The notes: generated by a model from the sequence alone, not told the origin. DNA of 64,000 nucleotides from Plotosus lineatus (GCA_024760905.1 CM045746.1:7214466-7278465), one strand, 5' to 3'. Positions 11,716 through 20,709 are shown, counted from the first letter of the stretch. Numbers and translations are program-made.

Positions 11716-14406
11716 ATAGAGCTCTCAGGGGATTCGATTTTAAAATGTCTTTTTTTTGGCTCTCTTAGTCAAAAAGGTTCCCGACCCCTGATATAAAAGA
11801 ACCATTGCTGACTTTAGCTGCAGAGCCGTCAGCGTGTTTCTGTCCCTAGCTAAAGGGTTGTGTCGAGGGGGGCATCCGACGTAAAAACCTATGCCAAATC
11901 AAACGTGTGAATCATTCGCTGTGGCGACCCCTGAAGAAGGGAAAAAGCCAAAAAGAAAACTCATAGACAGATAGATAATAATGCAAACAGACAGACAGGT
12001 AGATAGTAATATATACAGCTATGTAGTAAAGCAGACAGATACAGACAGACAGATAGTAATGCAGACAGACAGATAGATAGTAAGATAGACAGATTGGATA
12101 GTAATGCAGATAGACAGACAGATTGTAATGCAGACAGACAGATTGTAATGCAGACAGACAGATTGTAATGCAGACAGACATACAGACAGATAGTAATATA
12201 GATAGACAGACATACAGATAGTAATGCAGACAGACTAACAGACATTAATACAGACTAACAGACATATTAATACCGACAGATAGTAATGCAGATAGACAGA
12301 CAGACAGATATATAGTAATGCAGATAAGACAGACAGATAGTAATGCAGATAAGACAGACATATAGTAATGCAGATAAGACAGACAGTAATGCAGATAGAC
12401 AGACAGACAGATAGATAGTAATGCAGATAAGACAGACAGATAGTAATGCAGATAAGACAGACAGATAGTAATGCAGATAAGACAGACAGATAGTAATGCA
12501 GATAAGACAGACAGATAGTAATGCAGATAAGACAGACAGATAGTAATGCAGATAAGACAGACAGATAGTAATGCAGATAAGACAGACAGTAATGCAGATA
12601 AGACAGACAGATAGTAATGCAGATAAGACAGACAGTAATGCAGATAGATAGTAATGCAGATAGACAGACAGACAGATAGATAGTACTGCAGACAGACAGA
12701 TAGTAATATAGACAGATTGATAGTAATGCAGACAGACTAACAGACATATTAATACCGACAGATAGTAATGCAGATAAGACAGACAGATAGTAATGCAGAT
12801 AAGACAGATAGATAGTAATGCAGATAAGACAGACAGACAGACATTAATACCGACAGACAGACAGATAGATAGTATTGCAGATAGATAGACAGACAGATAG
12901 TATTGCAGATAGATAGACAGACAGATAGATAGTAATGCAGACAGACAGACAGATAGATAGATAGATAGTAATGCAGACAGACAGACAGATAGATAGATAG
13001 ATAGTAATGCAGACAGACAGACAGATAGATAGATAGTAATGCAGACAGACAGACAGATAGATAGATAGTAATGCAGACAGACAGACAGATAGATAGATAG
13101 TAATGCAGACAGACAGACAGATAGATAGATAGATAGTAATGCAGACAGACAGACAGATAGATAGATAGATAGTAATGCAGACAGACAGACAGATAGATAG
13201 ATAGATAGTAATGCAGACAGACAGACAGATAGATAGATAGTAATGCAGACAGACAGACAGATAGATAGATAGATAGTAATGCAGACAGACAGACAGATAG
13301 ATAGATAGATAGTAATGCAGACAGACAGACAGATAGATAGATAGTAATGCAGACAGACAGACAGATAGATAGATAGTAATGCAGACAGACAGACAGATAG
13401 ATAGATAGTAATGCAGACAGACAGACAGATAGATAGATAGTAATGCAGACAGACAGACAGATAGATAGATAGTAATGCAGACAGACAGACAGATAGATAG
13501 ATAGTAATGCAGACAGACAGATAGATAGATAGATAGTAATGCAGACAGACAGACAGATAGATAGTAATGCAGACAGACAGACAGATAGATAGATAGATAG
13601 TAATGCAGACAGACAGACAGATAGATAGATAGATAGTAATGCAGACAGACAGACAGATAGATAGATAGATAGTAATGCAGACAGACAGATAGATAGATAG
13701 ATAGTAATGCAGACAGACAGACAGATAGATAGATAGATAGTAATGCAGACAGACAGACAGATAGATAGATAGATAGTAATGCAGACAGACAGACAGACAG
13801 ATAGATAGATAGTAATGCAGACAGACAGACAGACAGATAGATAGATAGTAATGCAGACAGACAGACAGACAGATAGATAGATAGTAATGCAGACAGACAG
13901 ACAGATAGATAGATAGATAGTAATGCAGACAGACAGACAGATAGATAGATAGTAATGCAGACAGACAGACAAATAGATAGATAGATAGTAATGCAGACAG
14001 ACAGACAGATAGATAGATAGTAATGCAGACAGACAGACAGATAGATAGATAGATAGTTATGCAGACAGACAGACAGACAGATAGATAGATAGATAGTAAT
14101 GCAGACAGACAGACAGACAGATAGATAGTAATACAGATAGATAGATAGTAATACAGATAGACAGATAGATAGACAGTAATACAGATAGACAGATAGATAG
14201 ACAGACAGATGGTAATGCAGATAGATAGATGGACAGAGAGATAGACAGACGGGAGCGGTGTAATTACACATTGCACTACAGAATCTCTGAGAGACTCACA
14301 CAGTTGGGAGGATAATAAATGTGATAATAATGCGACTCACCGGAGGTACAAACTGAACCAGCGCCAAATTCCACAAACTAAAAACACACAGAACCCGGAG
14401 GAACAT
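1..14406 (-). CDS. asah1: Acid ceramidase (N-acylsphingosine amidohydrolase 1), 5' eleven exons, partial at left edge
   Basis: Lysosomal hydrolase that splits ceramide into sphingosine and fatty acid. Joined minus-strand exons (14341..14406, 8425..8471, 7964..8054, 7478..7564, 4635..4713, 4391..4465, 3393..3438, 3127..3271, 1836..1890, 272..353, 8..139) give 301 codons with compatible phases throughout. The order of landmarks follows vertebrate ASAH1: a short signal peptide, TEDC near the mature N terminus, WYT..LDLPP, FVPSG, then the autocleavage region [11 protein letters not shown], whose Cys (codon 4419..4421) is the N-terminal nucleophile of the beta subunit, then [34 protein letters not shown] and [15 protein letters not shown]. 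The family is about 395 residues long, so the last 90 or so lie beyond the left edge. The paralogue NAAA shares the fold, but the GILEWILGK and [10 protein letters not shown] blocks fit ASAH1 better. An in-frame upstream ATG exists at 14536..14538. I chose 14404..14406 because it places a compact hydrophobic signal right at the start. Confidence 0.95.
8..139 (-). CDS. asah1: asah1 exon 11
   Basis: Acceptor GACTGCAG|C after a (GT)n array. It encodes [40 protein letters not shown] and LYPL, ending GA|GTGAGT. The remaining 3' exons are outside the window. Confidence 0.93.
272..353 (-). CDS. asah1: asah1 exon 10
   Basis: Acceptor TTCTGCAG|GA, encoding [27 protein letters not shown]. Donor AG|GTGTAA, phase 2. 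Confidence 0.93.
354..1835. other. asah1 intron 9; repeat fragment only
   Basis: No coding signal on either strand. From about 1385 to 1690 lies a degraded, reverse-oriented SINE tail of the HE1/V-SINE type, recognisable by the order CCGCTTAAATCATAATAGGG, a GTGCACCCTGAACAGG-like block and GAGGAAACTGGAACCAGAAG. The first 1 kb is unique-looking, AT-rich sequence. Confidence 0.5.
1836..1890 (-). CDS. asah1: asah1 exon 9
   Basis: Acceptor CTCTCAG|AAC after a CT-rich run. It encodes [18 protein letters not shown] and ends G|GTGAGT (phase 1). The intron flank immediately upstream is tandemly duplicated. Confidence 0.92.
1919..2228. repeat. Tandem duplication of about 135 bp beside asah1 exon 9
   Basis: Copy 1 (about 1919-2050) and copy 2 (about 2095-2228) both run from TCATGAGGTTGTAATGATGC to CATGTGAT..CTTTAATGTGTG with few mismatches. 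They are separated by an AG/ACAG-rich spacer. On the gene strand they lie just upstream of the exon 9 acceptor, so the acceptor's upstream flank has been doubled. Confidence 0.85.
2545..3068. mobile_element. hAT-type MITE in asah1 intron 8
   Basis: Terminal inverted repeats CAGTGGTCCCCAACC (left) and its complement GGTTGGGGACCACTG (right). The flanking 8-bp duplications CTTTAAAT and TTTTAAAT match at 7 of 8, the hAT size. No transposase is visible. An old SINE-tail fragment lies inside at about 2900-2965. Confidence 0.85.
3127..3271 (-). CDS. asah1: asah1 exon 8
   Basis: Acceptor TGTGTAG|T directly after a (GT)n array of about 46 bases. It encodes [33 protein letters not shown] and MLTGIRP. 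Donor CCT|GTAATC, phase 0. A hAT MITE ends about 60 bases past the donor. Confidence 0.93.
3393..3438 (-). CDS. asah1: asah1 exon 7
   Basis: Acceptor TTGCAG|GA, encoding [15 protein letters not shown] with donor GG|GTCAGG. The RNLDFG block lines the active site in this family. A 25-base poly-A/T run lies just inside the downstream intron. Confidence 0.9.
4391..4465 (-). CDS. asah1: asah1 exon 6 (autocleavage site)
   Basis: Acceptor TTTAAAG|GT, encoding [20 protein letters not shown] then EDPEG. The Cys codon at 4419..4421 is the catalytic residue exposed when the precursor cleaves itself into alpha and beta subunits. Donor G|GTAAGC. Confidence 0.94.
4635..4713 (-). CDS. asah1: asah1 exon 5
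   Basis: Acceptor TTTCAG|CCA, encoding [20 protein letters not shown] then ASGVPLG. The donor G|GTAGG leaves phase 1. Confidence 0.92.
4714..5347. other. asah1 intron 4, plain AT-rich stretch
   Basis: I see no coding potential and no bounded repeat here. It is ordinary intron up to the pogo/Tigger-like element that starts at 5348. Confidence 0.5.
5348..6508. mobile_element. Pogo/Tigger-like DNA transposon (non-autonomous), intron 4 of asah1
   Basis: Ends CAGTAGGCCCTTGACTATTC and, inverted, CAGTAGGCCCTCGATATTTG, with TA on both sides, the Tc1/mariner-superfamily target. It is 1161 bp long with no transposase. An internal segment (about 5585-5730) recurs inverted at about 5938-6100, so the centre is a large imperfect hairpin. 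The same family supplies the segments at 19860-20010, 20870-20990, 23040-23330 and 39890-40070. Confidence 0.85.
6509..7477. other. Remainder of asah1 intron 4
   Basis: No gene or bounded mobile element found. A poly-T run near 7183-7207 and A-rich patches are the only low-complexity features. Confidence 0.45.
7478..7564 (-). CDS. asah1: asah1 exon 4
   Basis: Acceptor CTTTAG|CTG, 29 codons ([20 protein letters not shown] then LKELIDKAL), phase 0 donor TTG|GTGAGT. It carries the FVPSG motif of the acid ceramidase alpha subunit. Confidence 0.92.
7964..8054 (-). CDS. asah1: asah1 exon 3
   Basis: Acceptor CTTTAG|T. It encodes [17 protein letters not shown] and continues to QKKYD, ending phase 0 at GAT|GTAAGT. 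A nearer AAAG acceptor was rejected because it breaks the frame with exon 2. Confidence 0.92.
8425..8471 (-). CDS. asah1: asah1 exon 2
   Basis: Acceptor TTACAG, then [15 protein letters not shown], then donor AC|GTAAGT. The Cys in TEDC corresponds to the conserved alpha-subunit cysteine near the mature N terminus. A (GT)n tract of about 44 bases sits immediately upstream in the acceptor's pyrimidine-tract position. Confidence 0.93.
10231..11112 (+). pseudogene. Tc1 transposase, broken
   Basis: Reads [20 protein letters not shown] and continues as the paired-type helix-turn-helix region, then stops in an A-rich run at 10458. The DDE portion resumes in another frame from about 10590 with [31 protein letters not shown] (first catalytic region) and [15 protein letters not shown] (second D region, where family members have QQDNDPKH). 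The reading frame ends where a SINE inserted at 11113. At least one frameshift, a deletion and the SINE make it non-functional. Intact Tc1 transposases are about 340 residues. Confidence 0.9.
11113..11463 (+). mobile_element. tRNA-Ser-type SINE with perfect 15-bp target duplication
   Basis: Flanked by ATGGTTCAGTTACTT at 11098-11112 and 11464-11478. The head reads as a tRNA: A box TGGTCTAGTGG, arm GGATCGCTGATCC with GCT in the anticodon position (as in tRNA-Ser-GCT), B box GGTTCGAGTCC. The body has CAGTGCAGCTA, CATGTAAAAGAACC, GGAAGGGCATCCGACGTA and the tail TTCGCTGTGGCGACTCCCGA to GGGAAAAAGCCGAAAGGAAG. This is the youngest layer in a four-deep nest. Confidence 0.93.
11960..14245. repeat. GATA/GACA minisatellite array, about 2.3 kb, in asah1 intron 1
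   Basis: Dozens of units of the form AGTAATGCAGACAGACAGAC plus (AGAT)2-4, each about 32-44 bp. The 11960-12850 part is more degenerate, with AGATAAGACAGACAG units; the 12900-14110 part is highly regular. Open frames of several hundred codons on the minus strand are artefacts of the stop-free repeat. The array lies on the plus side of asah1 exon 1, starting about 100 bp from it. Confidence 0.97.
14341..14406 (-). CDS. asah1: asah1 exon 1 (signal peptide)
   Basis: Twenty-two codons from ATG (14404..14406), reading [18 protein letters not shown] then FVPP. This is a hydrophobic secretory signal. The donor is CCG|GTGAGT with phase 0, which matches the family's first intron just before the TEDC block. 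Confidence 0.88.
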
Positions 14407-14600
14407 CGCCACAATTTCAACAAACAATATACACAACAGGAAACAACACGGAAGTGCCTTTACAGAGCGCGTGACACACAAGGCGGATCGGATCACTCCA
14501 GAGAAAGCTAAATATAGTTCAGTAGGCGGGTCGTGCATCGCTCGCGCGGCGTCTACACAACGCCATCTTGGAGAGGGTTTTTCTGTGGGGTTTTCTCCAT
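14407..14600 (-). promoter_or_regulatory. asah1: Putative asah1 5' UTR and core promoter
   Basis: GC-richer than its surroundings. It has a YY1-type AAGATGGCG on the gene's strand (14561..14569), a position and orientation typical of sites just downstream of vertebrate start sites, and an ETS-type CACGGAAGTG (14447..14456, plus strand). No TATA box is evident. The start site is inferred, not seen. Confidence 0.45.
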
Positions 14601-15020
14601 AAATAGTGGGGGAATTGAGCCGAAAGAAAATGTTTTAATTGCGCGCGAGAGAGATCTGAGGATTTATTTGGCATACAACGTGATTTCATAATATCAGTGT
14701 TTATTTTTACTGATATGGAACGCAGAGTACAGAATTAATACAGTATTTATTAATAACCTCCCGAATAATTATCCCATGTCATGCTATTCACAACATGCAA
14801 CTTTTTCGTCCCAATAGTATTGTATATTTTAATTGATGAAACTTTTCCCTGTTATGTAAGACAGGTGATGGCCTTTCTCATGCATTTGTCAGACTTGACT
14901 TGAGAAACAGGTTTTTTTTTTTTTTTTTTGAGAAAAAAAATAAAGCAGAACGAATGTTATTTACTTGTTCAGTGTTAATTTTATGCTTGTATGTACTTGT
15001 GTTTTAGAGATAAACAAAAG

Positions 15021-15060
<40 letters not shown>
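14601..15060. other. Upstream of asah1, no gene seen
   Basis: AT-rich sequence with a T run at about 14912-14930 and an (AT)n tract at 15024-15060 that forms the tail of the LINE at 15061. No coding signal. Confidence 0.5.
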
Positions 15061-15062
<2 letters not shown>

Positions 15063-17752
15063 TCTTCTCCTTTCGGCTTTTCCCTTCAGGGGTCACCACA
15101 GCGAATCATCTGCCTCCATCTCACCCTATCCTCTGCATCTTCTTCTCTTACACCAACTACCTTCATGTCCTCCTTCACCACATCCCTTAATCGTCTCTTT
15201 GGTCTTCTCTTGGCCTTCTCCCTGGTAGTTCCAACCTCAGCATCCTACTACCAATATACTCACTATCCCTCCTCTGTACATGTCTAAACCATCTCAATTG
15301 AGCCTCTCTGACTTTGTCTCCAAAACATCTTACATGTGCTGTCCCTCTGATGTGCTCAGTCCTGATCCTATCCATCCACGTTACTCCCAAAGAGAACCTC
15401 AACATTTTCATCTCTGCTACCTCCAGCTCTGCCTCCTGTCTTTTCCCCAGAGCCACTGTTTCGAAACCATACAGCATCGCTGGCCTCAACACTACAATTT
15501 TCCTTTCATTCTTGCCGATACCTTCCTATCACACATCACACCGGACACTTTTCTCCAACCATTCCAACCTGCCTGCACACACTTCTTCACCTCTTTTCCA
15601 CACTCTCCATGCTCTGGATTGTTGAGCCCAAGTACTTAAAATCCTCCACCTTCCTTATCTCTGATCCCTGTAACCTCACTGTTCCTCTTGGGTCCTTGTC
15701 ATTCACACACATGTATTCTGTCTTACTGAGGCTAACCTTCATTCCCCTCCTTTCCAGGGCATACCTCCACCTCTCTAGATTTTCCTGCACTTGTTGTCTG
15801 CTCTCAATACAGATCACAATGTCGTCTGCAAACATCATAATCCATGGGGAATCTTGTCTAACCTCGTCTGTCAGCCTCGTCTGTCCATCACCATAGCAAA
15901 CAAGAAGGGACTCAGAGCTGACCCTTCATGCAGTCCCACCTCCACCTTGAATTCGTCGGTCACACCGACAGCACACCTCACCACTGTCTTAAATCTCTCC
16001 TACATGTCCTGCACCACTCTAAAATACTTCTCTGCCACTCCAGACTTCCTCATGCAATACCACAGTTCTTCTCTTGGCACCCTGTCGTATGCTTTTTCCA
16101 GATCCACAAAGGCACAATGTAGCTCCCTCTGACCTTCTCTGTACTTCTCTATTAACATCCTCAAAGCAAACATTGCATCTGTGGTGCTCTTTCTTGGCAT
16201 GGAACCAAACTGTTGTTCACAAATGCTGACCTCTGCCCTTAGTCTAGCTTCCACTATTCTTTCCCATAACTTCATCGTATGGCTCATCAACTTTATCCCT
16301 CTGTAGTTGCTGCAACTCTGCACGTCTCCCTTGTTCTTAAAAATGGGCACCAGCACACTTCTCCTCCACTCCTCCGGCATCTGCTCACTCTCTAAGACCT
16401 TGTTGAATGTTCTTGTCAGAAAAAATCTACTGCTACCTCTCCTAGACACTTCCATACCTCCACAGGTATATCATCAGGACCAACTGCCTTTCCATTCTTC
16501 ATCCTCTTCAATGCCCTTCTCACTTCACCCTTACTGATCTTTGCTACATCCTGCTCCTCAATGGTCACCTCTTCTGCTCTTTTTTTATCTCATTTTCCTC
16601 ATTCATCAGCTCTTCAAAGTACTCTTGCCATCTTCCCAGCACACTTCTGTCATCAGTCAATACATTTCCCTCTCTGTCCTTTATCAATCTAACTTGCTGC
16701 ACGTCCTTCCCATCTCTATTTCTCTGCTGTGCCAACCTGTATAGATCATTTTCTCCCTCTTTACTATCCAATCTATCATACAAGTCATCATACGCCCTCT
16801 GTTTGGCCTTAGCCACTGCTACTTTCGCCTTATGCTGTGTCTCCCTGTACTCCTGTTTACTCTCTTCGGTCCTCTCAATGTCCCACTTCTTCTTAGCTAA
16901 TCTCTTCCTTTGTACACACTCCTGCACTTCCTCATTCCACCACCAAGTCTCCTTATCTACTTTCCTTCCAGTGGACACACCAAGTACTCTCCTACCTGTG
17001 TCCCTGATCACATTTGCTGTGGTTGTCCAGTCATTTGGAAGCACTTCCTGGCCCCCCAAAGCCTGTTTCAACTCCTCCTTAAAGACAACATGACACTCTT
17101 CCTTTTTCAGCTTCCACCACTTTGTCTTCTGCTCTGCCTTTGCCTTTTTCACCTTTCTCACCATCAGAGTCATCCTGCACACCACCATCCTATGCTGTTT
17201 GGCAACACTCTCACCCACTATGACTTTGCAGTCACTGACTTCCTTCAAATTACATCGCCTACACAAGATGTAGTCTACCTGTGTGCTCCTACCTCCGCTT
17301 TTATAAGTCACCCTATGCTCCTGTTTCTTCTGGAAGAAAGTATTTACCACAGCCATTTCCATCCTTTTTGCAAAATCTATCAACAGCTGTCCTTCTGCGT
17401 TTCTGTCCTGGATACCAAACCTGCCCATCACTTCCTCGTCCCCTCTGTTGCCTGCACCAACATGTCCATTGAAGTCTGCACCAATTTCACCTCTGGGGGT
17501 ATTCTGCATCACTTCATCTAAGTCAGTCCAGAATCTCTCCTCTTCTAGCTCACATGCTGCCTGTGGGGCATAAGCACTAACAACATTGAGCATCACACCT
17601 TCAATTTCTAACTTGAGACTGATCACTCTGTCTGATACTCTTTTCACTTCTAGAACATTCCTGACAAACCCCTCCTTCAAGATGACTCCTACTCCATTTC
17701 TCTTCCCATCCACACCATGATAAAACAGCTTAAACCCTGCTCCTAAGCTTTG
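15061..17752 (-). mobile_element. RTE-type LINE, copy A, 5'-truncated
   Basis: The 3' end is at 15061 (complement reads GATTCGCTGTGGTGACCCCT, then GAAGGGAAAAGCCGAAAGG) followed by (AT)n. The 5' end is lost near 17752, where homology with copy C stops after GCTCCTAAGCTT. It encodes an AP-like endonuclease then a reverse transcriptase, broken by frameshifts, with no C-terminal zinc knuckle seen. This architecture and the short 3' UTR fit the RTE group. Confidence 0.92.
15187..16455 (-). pseudogene. RTE LINE reverse transcriptase, copy A, frameshifted
   Basis: Fragments in different frames: [40 protein letters not shown], then MMFADDIVICIES (catalytic FADD) and [13 protein letters not shown], and finally [20 protein letters not shown]. 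The order is that of a LINE RT, but several frame breaks separate the pieces. Confidence 0.88.
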
Positions 17753-17764
17753 AGCTTTTCTCAT
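16565..17764 (-). pseudogene. RTE LINE endonuclease and linker, copy A
   Basis: About 399 codons without a stop: [56 protein letters not shown] (metal-binding region), then [18 protein letters not shown] (conserved SxxxDY-like block) and KQHRMVVC (terminal H of the exonuclease-endonuclease-phosphatase fold). The first EN motifs are missing because of the 5' truncation, so the enzyme cannot be complete. Confidence 0.88.
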
Positions 17765-17798
17765 TTGAGCTCATTTTCTCTTCCTTTACTTTTTTTAG

Positions 17799-18567
17799 CT
17801 GGACTTCCCTGTACATCTCACGTTGTAAATTAAATCTAAATATTTTCCAATCTACAGTTAACCTTACACTGGATTCATCATTAGCTCCAGAATATCTGAA
17901 CATCTCGGAGGATGGAAAAACTGTTTCCGTTAAGAAAGAAAGCATTAATTCTAAGAACTGTAGAGACAAATTTCCTCATGTTATGAGTAAAGAGGAGCTC
18001 GAAGCACGACAGCACTACTGGGAAGTGATGATATGGGATAAAAAACCTACGAGCAAGTCCAAAATCATCATGGAGTGTGGGACTGATTCTGAAACCTCAC
18101 TCACAGAACTTCATCAGAGCTCTCTGTTATGAAAAAGACATTGGAGTATACGCCAATACTGATATCAACAAAACAACACCCATCAGCCATAACATATTAA
18201 AATTAGGGATGCATTTAAACAGCGAAGAGAAAACTCTTTCCTTTTACAATGTAGATCAGGGGTGCTCAATCCTGCTCCTGGAGATCTACCTTCCAGAAGA
18301 CATTCACTCCAACCCTAATCATGACCACCTAACCATCCAATCATCTAATCAAGACCTGACTGGATCTTGCATGTCACATGGGCCACATTAGGGTTGGAGA
18401 GAAAGTCATGTGGAAGGTAGATCTCCAGGAGCAGGATTGAGCACCCCTGATGTAGATGATACCCCCAAAAAACATCTCTACACATTTCAGAACATACCAC
18501 AAACCACGTATTCTGCATTAATCAGTCCAGGAGTTAAAGATGATAATCCTGTTAGACTTATAAATTA
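17799..18567 (+). pseudogene. PRY-SPRY (B30.2) domain exon, broken
   Basis: After a pyrimidine tract and AG at 17797-17798 the plus strand reads NLTLDSSLAPEYLNISEDGK (PRY motif), then QHYWEVMIWDKKPTSKSK (SPRY start). A frameshift near 18100 follows, then CYEKDIGVYAN, HLNSEEKTLSFYNVD, and after a 193-bp insertion DDTPKKHLYTFQNI, YSALISPGVKDDNPVRLIN and a stop at 18565. Such terminal exons occur in fish TRIM, butyrophilin-like and NLR genes; which parent this came from cannot be told. It lies immediately beside LINE copy A, and no other exon of the parent gene is visible. The frameshift and the MITE make it dead. Confidence 0.82.
18257..18449. mobile_element. hAT MITE with perfect 8-bp duplication, inside the B30.2 pseudogene
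   Basis: 193 bp. Inverted ends of about 39 bp starting CAGGGGTGCTCAATCCTGCT, with the complement at the right end. Flanks ATGTAGAT at 18249-18256 and 18450-18457 are identical. Excising it rejoins the SPRY reading frame at FYNVD/DD. Confidence 0.95.
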
Positions 18568-18870
18568 ATTTAAAGCCAGCGTTTAGTTTTCATTTTCAAC
18601 AGGTGGAAGTTCTTGTGTGTAAATTATATGAAATAAAATCAGAGGATTCTTGTTACACCTGAACTTCATCCCAAACACTATATCAGTTTCCCAGCTTCAC
18701 ACTGAAGTGCACGAGTTCAGCATGAAAACCTCTGGAGTGAAGAATGACTGGACTGTGACAGTGTTATAACAGCAGTGAAAATCTCAAGATAATGTCATTT
18801 ATTACATATGATCAGTCATTTTTTTGTTGTTTTATTATAAAAAATAAAATCAATAAAATTAAGTTCAGTT
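18568..18870. other. No feature recognised
   Basis: AT-rich sequence downstream of the B30.2 pseudogene with several AATAAA-like words. These could be remnants of its 3' UTR, but nothing decides this. Confidence 0.4.
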
Positions 18871-18874
18871 AATT

Positions 18875-19208
18875 TTCTGTAACCGCTTAATCCTAATTAG
18901 GGTCGCTGGGAGGCTGGCGCCCATCCCAGCCGACTCTGGGCGAGGGCAGAGTACACCCTGGACAGCTTGCCATGGTATTGCAGGGCAGAAACATGCTGAA
19001 GGCTTTGCAGCCTACTCTTGTCAAAAGTCAGCAATGGTTCTTTTACATGCCTCACACCATAGACAGTGAGAAAGATGGCCGGTCTTTGATAATCCAGTTA
19101 GCTGCACTGGGGGTGGGAGCGTGACAACTTTGTGGAGAGTGGGACTTAAAACCCCCAACCTTTGGATCAGTGATCCAGCACCCTATGCCACTAGACTACC
19201 ACTGCCCC
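18875..19208 (-). mobile_element. SINE pair: HE1/L2-type tail (18875-18980) fused to a tRNA-Ser SINE 5' part (18981-19208)
   Basis: 18875-18980 reads AACCGCTTAATCCTAATTAG, then GACTCTGGGCGAGGGCAGAG. From about 18981 the minus-strand tRNA-Ser SINE continues from its body to the head, ending CCACTGCCCC at 19208. The SINE's LINE-like tail is absent, replaced by the other repeat. Confidence 0.75.
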
Positions 19209-19231
19209 TCAATAAAATTTAGTTTATATAA

Positions 19232-20709
19232 AGTGGTACCTTGCTACTTGACCATAATTCGTTACCGACGGCTGGTCGAATTCCGATTTGGTCGAATTCC
19301 GAATCCACTTTTTCCATTACAAATAATGTAAATGGTCTTAATCCGTTCCATTGTCTTTTGAACAGAAGTTAACAGTACCGTAAATTTTTATTTTTAAATT
19401 TTATATTTAAATTAAGCGAAAAAATTATTGAATACAGTACACTATGCTATGGTCTGTGTTGTGAGCGACTCTGGTTTTGGTGGAAACACAGAAATCATAA
19501 ACTAAGGAAACTTTAATGCCAGAGAGATTACGGGGAAACGAGGTCGTGAAGAGGGACAATCTTCTAGCAACGGGAGGAGCACGCTGCTCATCTTTATAAC
19601 CAGGTGATTGCTGAGTGGAATCAGGTGTGTGCTTAGCACTCCACCCACGTGTGACAGCCACGCCCCTCTTCAGTGCCTGTATGCATTAAGAGAGTTATAG
19701 CAGCCAAAACCAGTCTCTCACAACACAGACCATAACATACTAAAATAAATACCACAGTACAGTTAAAGTGTAAGAACAATAAAGATAAGAAGAGAACAAG
19801 TTGTCAGTGAGCCGTTTTTAGTCTGTTTTAATTACCAGTTAAGTTCAGTAAGGCTAAGCACCAGAAAAAGGTAATGACGTTGGATTTCTCTTCTGAAGTA
19901 ATAAGACTTTCTCCTGAAGAAACGACAATTTTCTCTGAAGTGCCTGAAGAGGAATAATCATGTGAATTGTTGTAAAGCACTGTAGTTTAAAGTCTTTTTC
20001 AATTATTATTTCAGTATCGTACATAAGGGAATGTTTAGAATGTTTGTGGGTATGATTTTATGTACTGTACTGTAGAATGTTTATCTTTTTGTTTTGTTTA
20101 TTCAATTTATTACACTTCATGTTGTTTTAGGTTCTTTTTGTTATGGTCTGTGTTTTGGGGGGACGGCTCTTTTGTTTTTCTGCTCCAGCTGAGGGGCATG
20201 GCTGAGCTGCTCGTGGCTCACACCTGAATTCACTCTTCTCTCAATATGAATTCATCTACTCCCAATAAACACAATCACGCTCACCTCTGCGCCAGAAGAT
20301 TACCTCGCATCACTCGTACTGTATTCTCTAACTCTGTTCTCTGCCCACTCCGGCTGAGAGGCGTGGCTGAGCTAATTGGGCTGAATGCACCTCAGTGAAA
20401 GTGCCCTGCTTAAGTGCTTCCCTTTTGAATAATAAATTAAGTTCCATTTCACGCTGCATTCTGGGTAAGGATGAAAGCTCATTACATCACACTCTTATGT
20501 TCTTTATGTACATGTTTAGTACTAAATCTTCACTTGCTCACTTGGAAGATCGGAAGTCCGGATCAACCGCGCTTTGTCCACAAGCACTATACATCACTTG
20601 AGACAAGCGCCTACATTGATGGAGCGCCTCACAAATAATGCAATGCTCCTCTCTAGTGAGCGTCTGAGAAACATTTTTAACCATCAAAGTGTTTTTGTTG
20701 ATTTGATTC
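19232..20709. repeat. Decayed pogo/Tigger-like sequence
   Basis: A Tigger-style end AGTGGTACCTTGCTACTTGA sits at about 19232 without a clear partner. From 19860 to 20110 the sequence is the family of 5585-5830 (TCTGAAGTGCCTGAAGAGGA block). No intact reading frame. 20150-20400 is C-rich, G-poor sequence of unknown origin. Confidence 0.55.

Larger units (their letters stand above)
8871..11790. mobile_element. hAT transposon copy 1, nested in a SINE and itself hosting a Tc1
   Basis: Ends CAGGGGTCGGGAACC on both sides in inverted orientation. Flanking 8-bp repeats ATGTAAAA/ATATAAAA match at 7 of 8. Decayed transposase pieces remain, for example YQPDYKAI near 9395-9415, the tail of the hAT C-terminal dimerisation domain. 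The GCTCGCGAGCCAG subterminal block is shared with copy 2 at 45179-47716. Confidence 0.9.
8705..11965 (+). mobile_element. tRNA-Ser-type SINE, split by a hAT insertion (halves 8705-8870 and about 11791-11965)
   Basis: The left half starts GGGGCAGTGGTGGCCTG, holds an A-box-like and a B-box-like segment (GGTTCAAGTCC), and breaks at ATGTAAAA. The right half resumes ATATAAAAGAACCATTGCTG and carries the rest of the SINE body to the LINE-like tail GAAGGGAAAAAGCC. The gap is exactly one hAT element with 8-bp duplications. AGACAGATAGATA on both outer sides may be the SINE's own target duplication, but it lies in microsatellite sequence. Confidence 0.85.

Noticed and set aside
12267..14276. Minus-strand open frames of up to 669 codons ([17 protein letters not shown])
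   Set aside because: They are translations of the GATA/GACA array, whose unit lengths avoid stops in several frames. All frames show the same periodic pattern and no protein family fits.
1..14406. NAAA instead of ASAH1
   Set aside because: The two share the fold and the nucleophile, but the exon 10 and 11 blocks ([34 protein letters not shown]) follow ASAH1.
14407..14538. Upstream in-frame ATG at 14536..14538 as the asah1 start
   Set aside because: It would add 44 residues before the signal peptide. Family members start directly at the hydrophobic signal, and the promoter motifs overlap that stretch.
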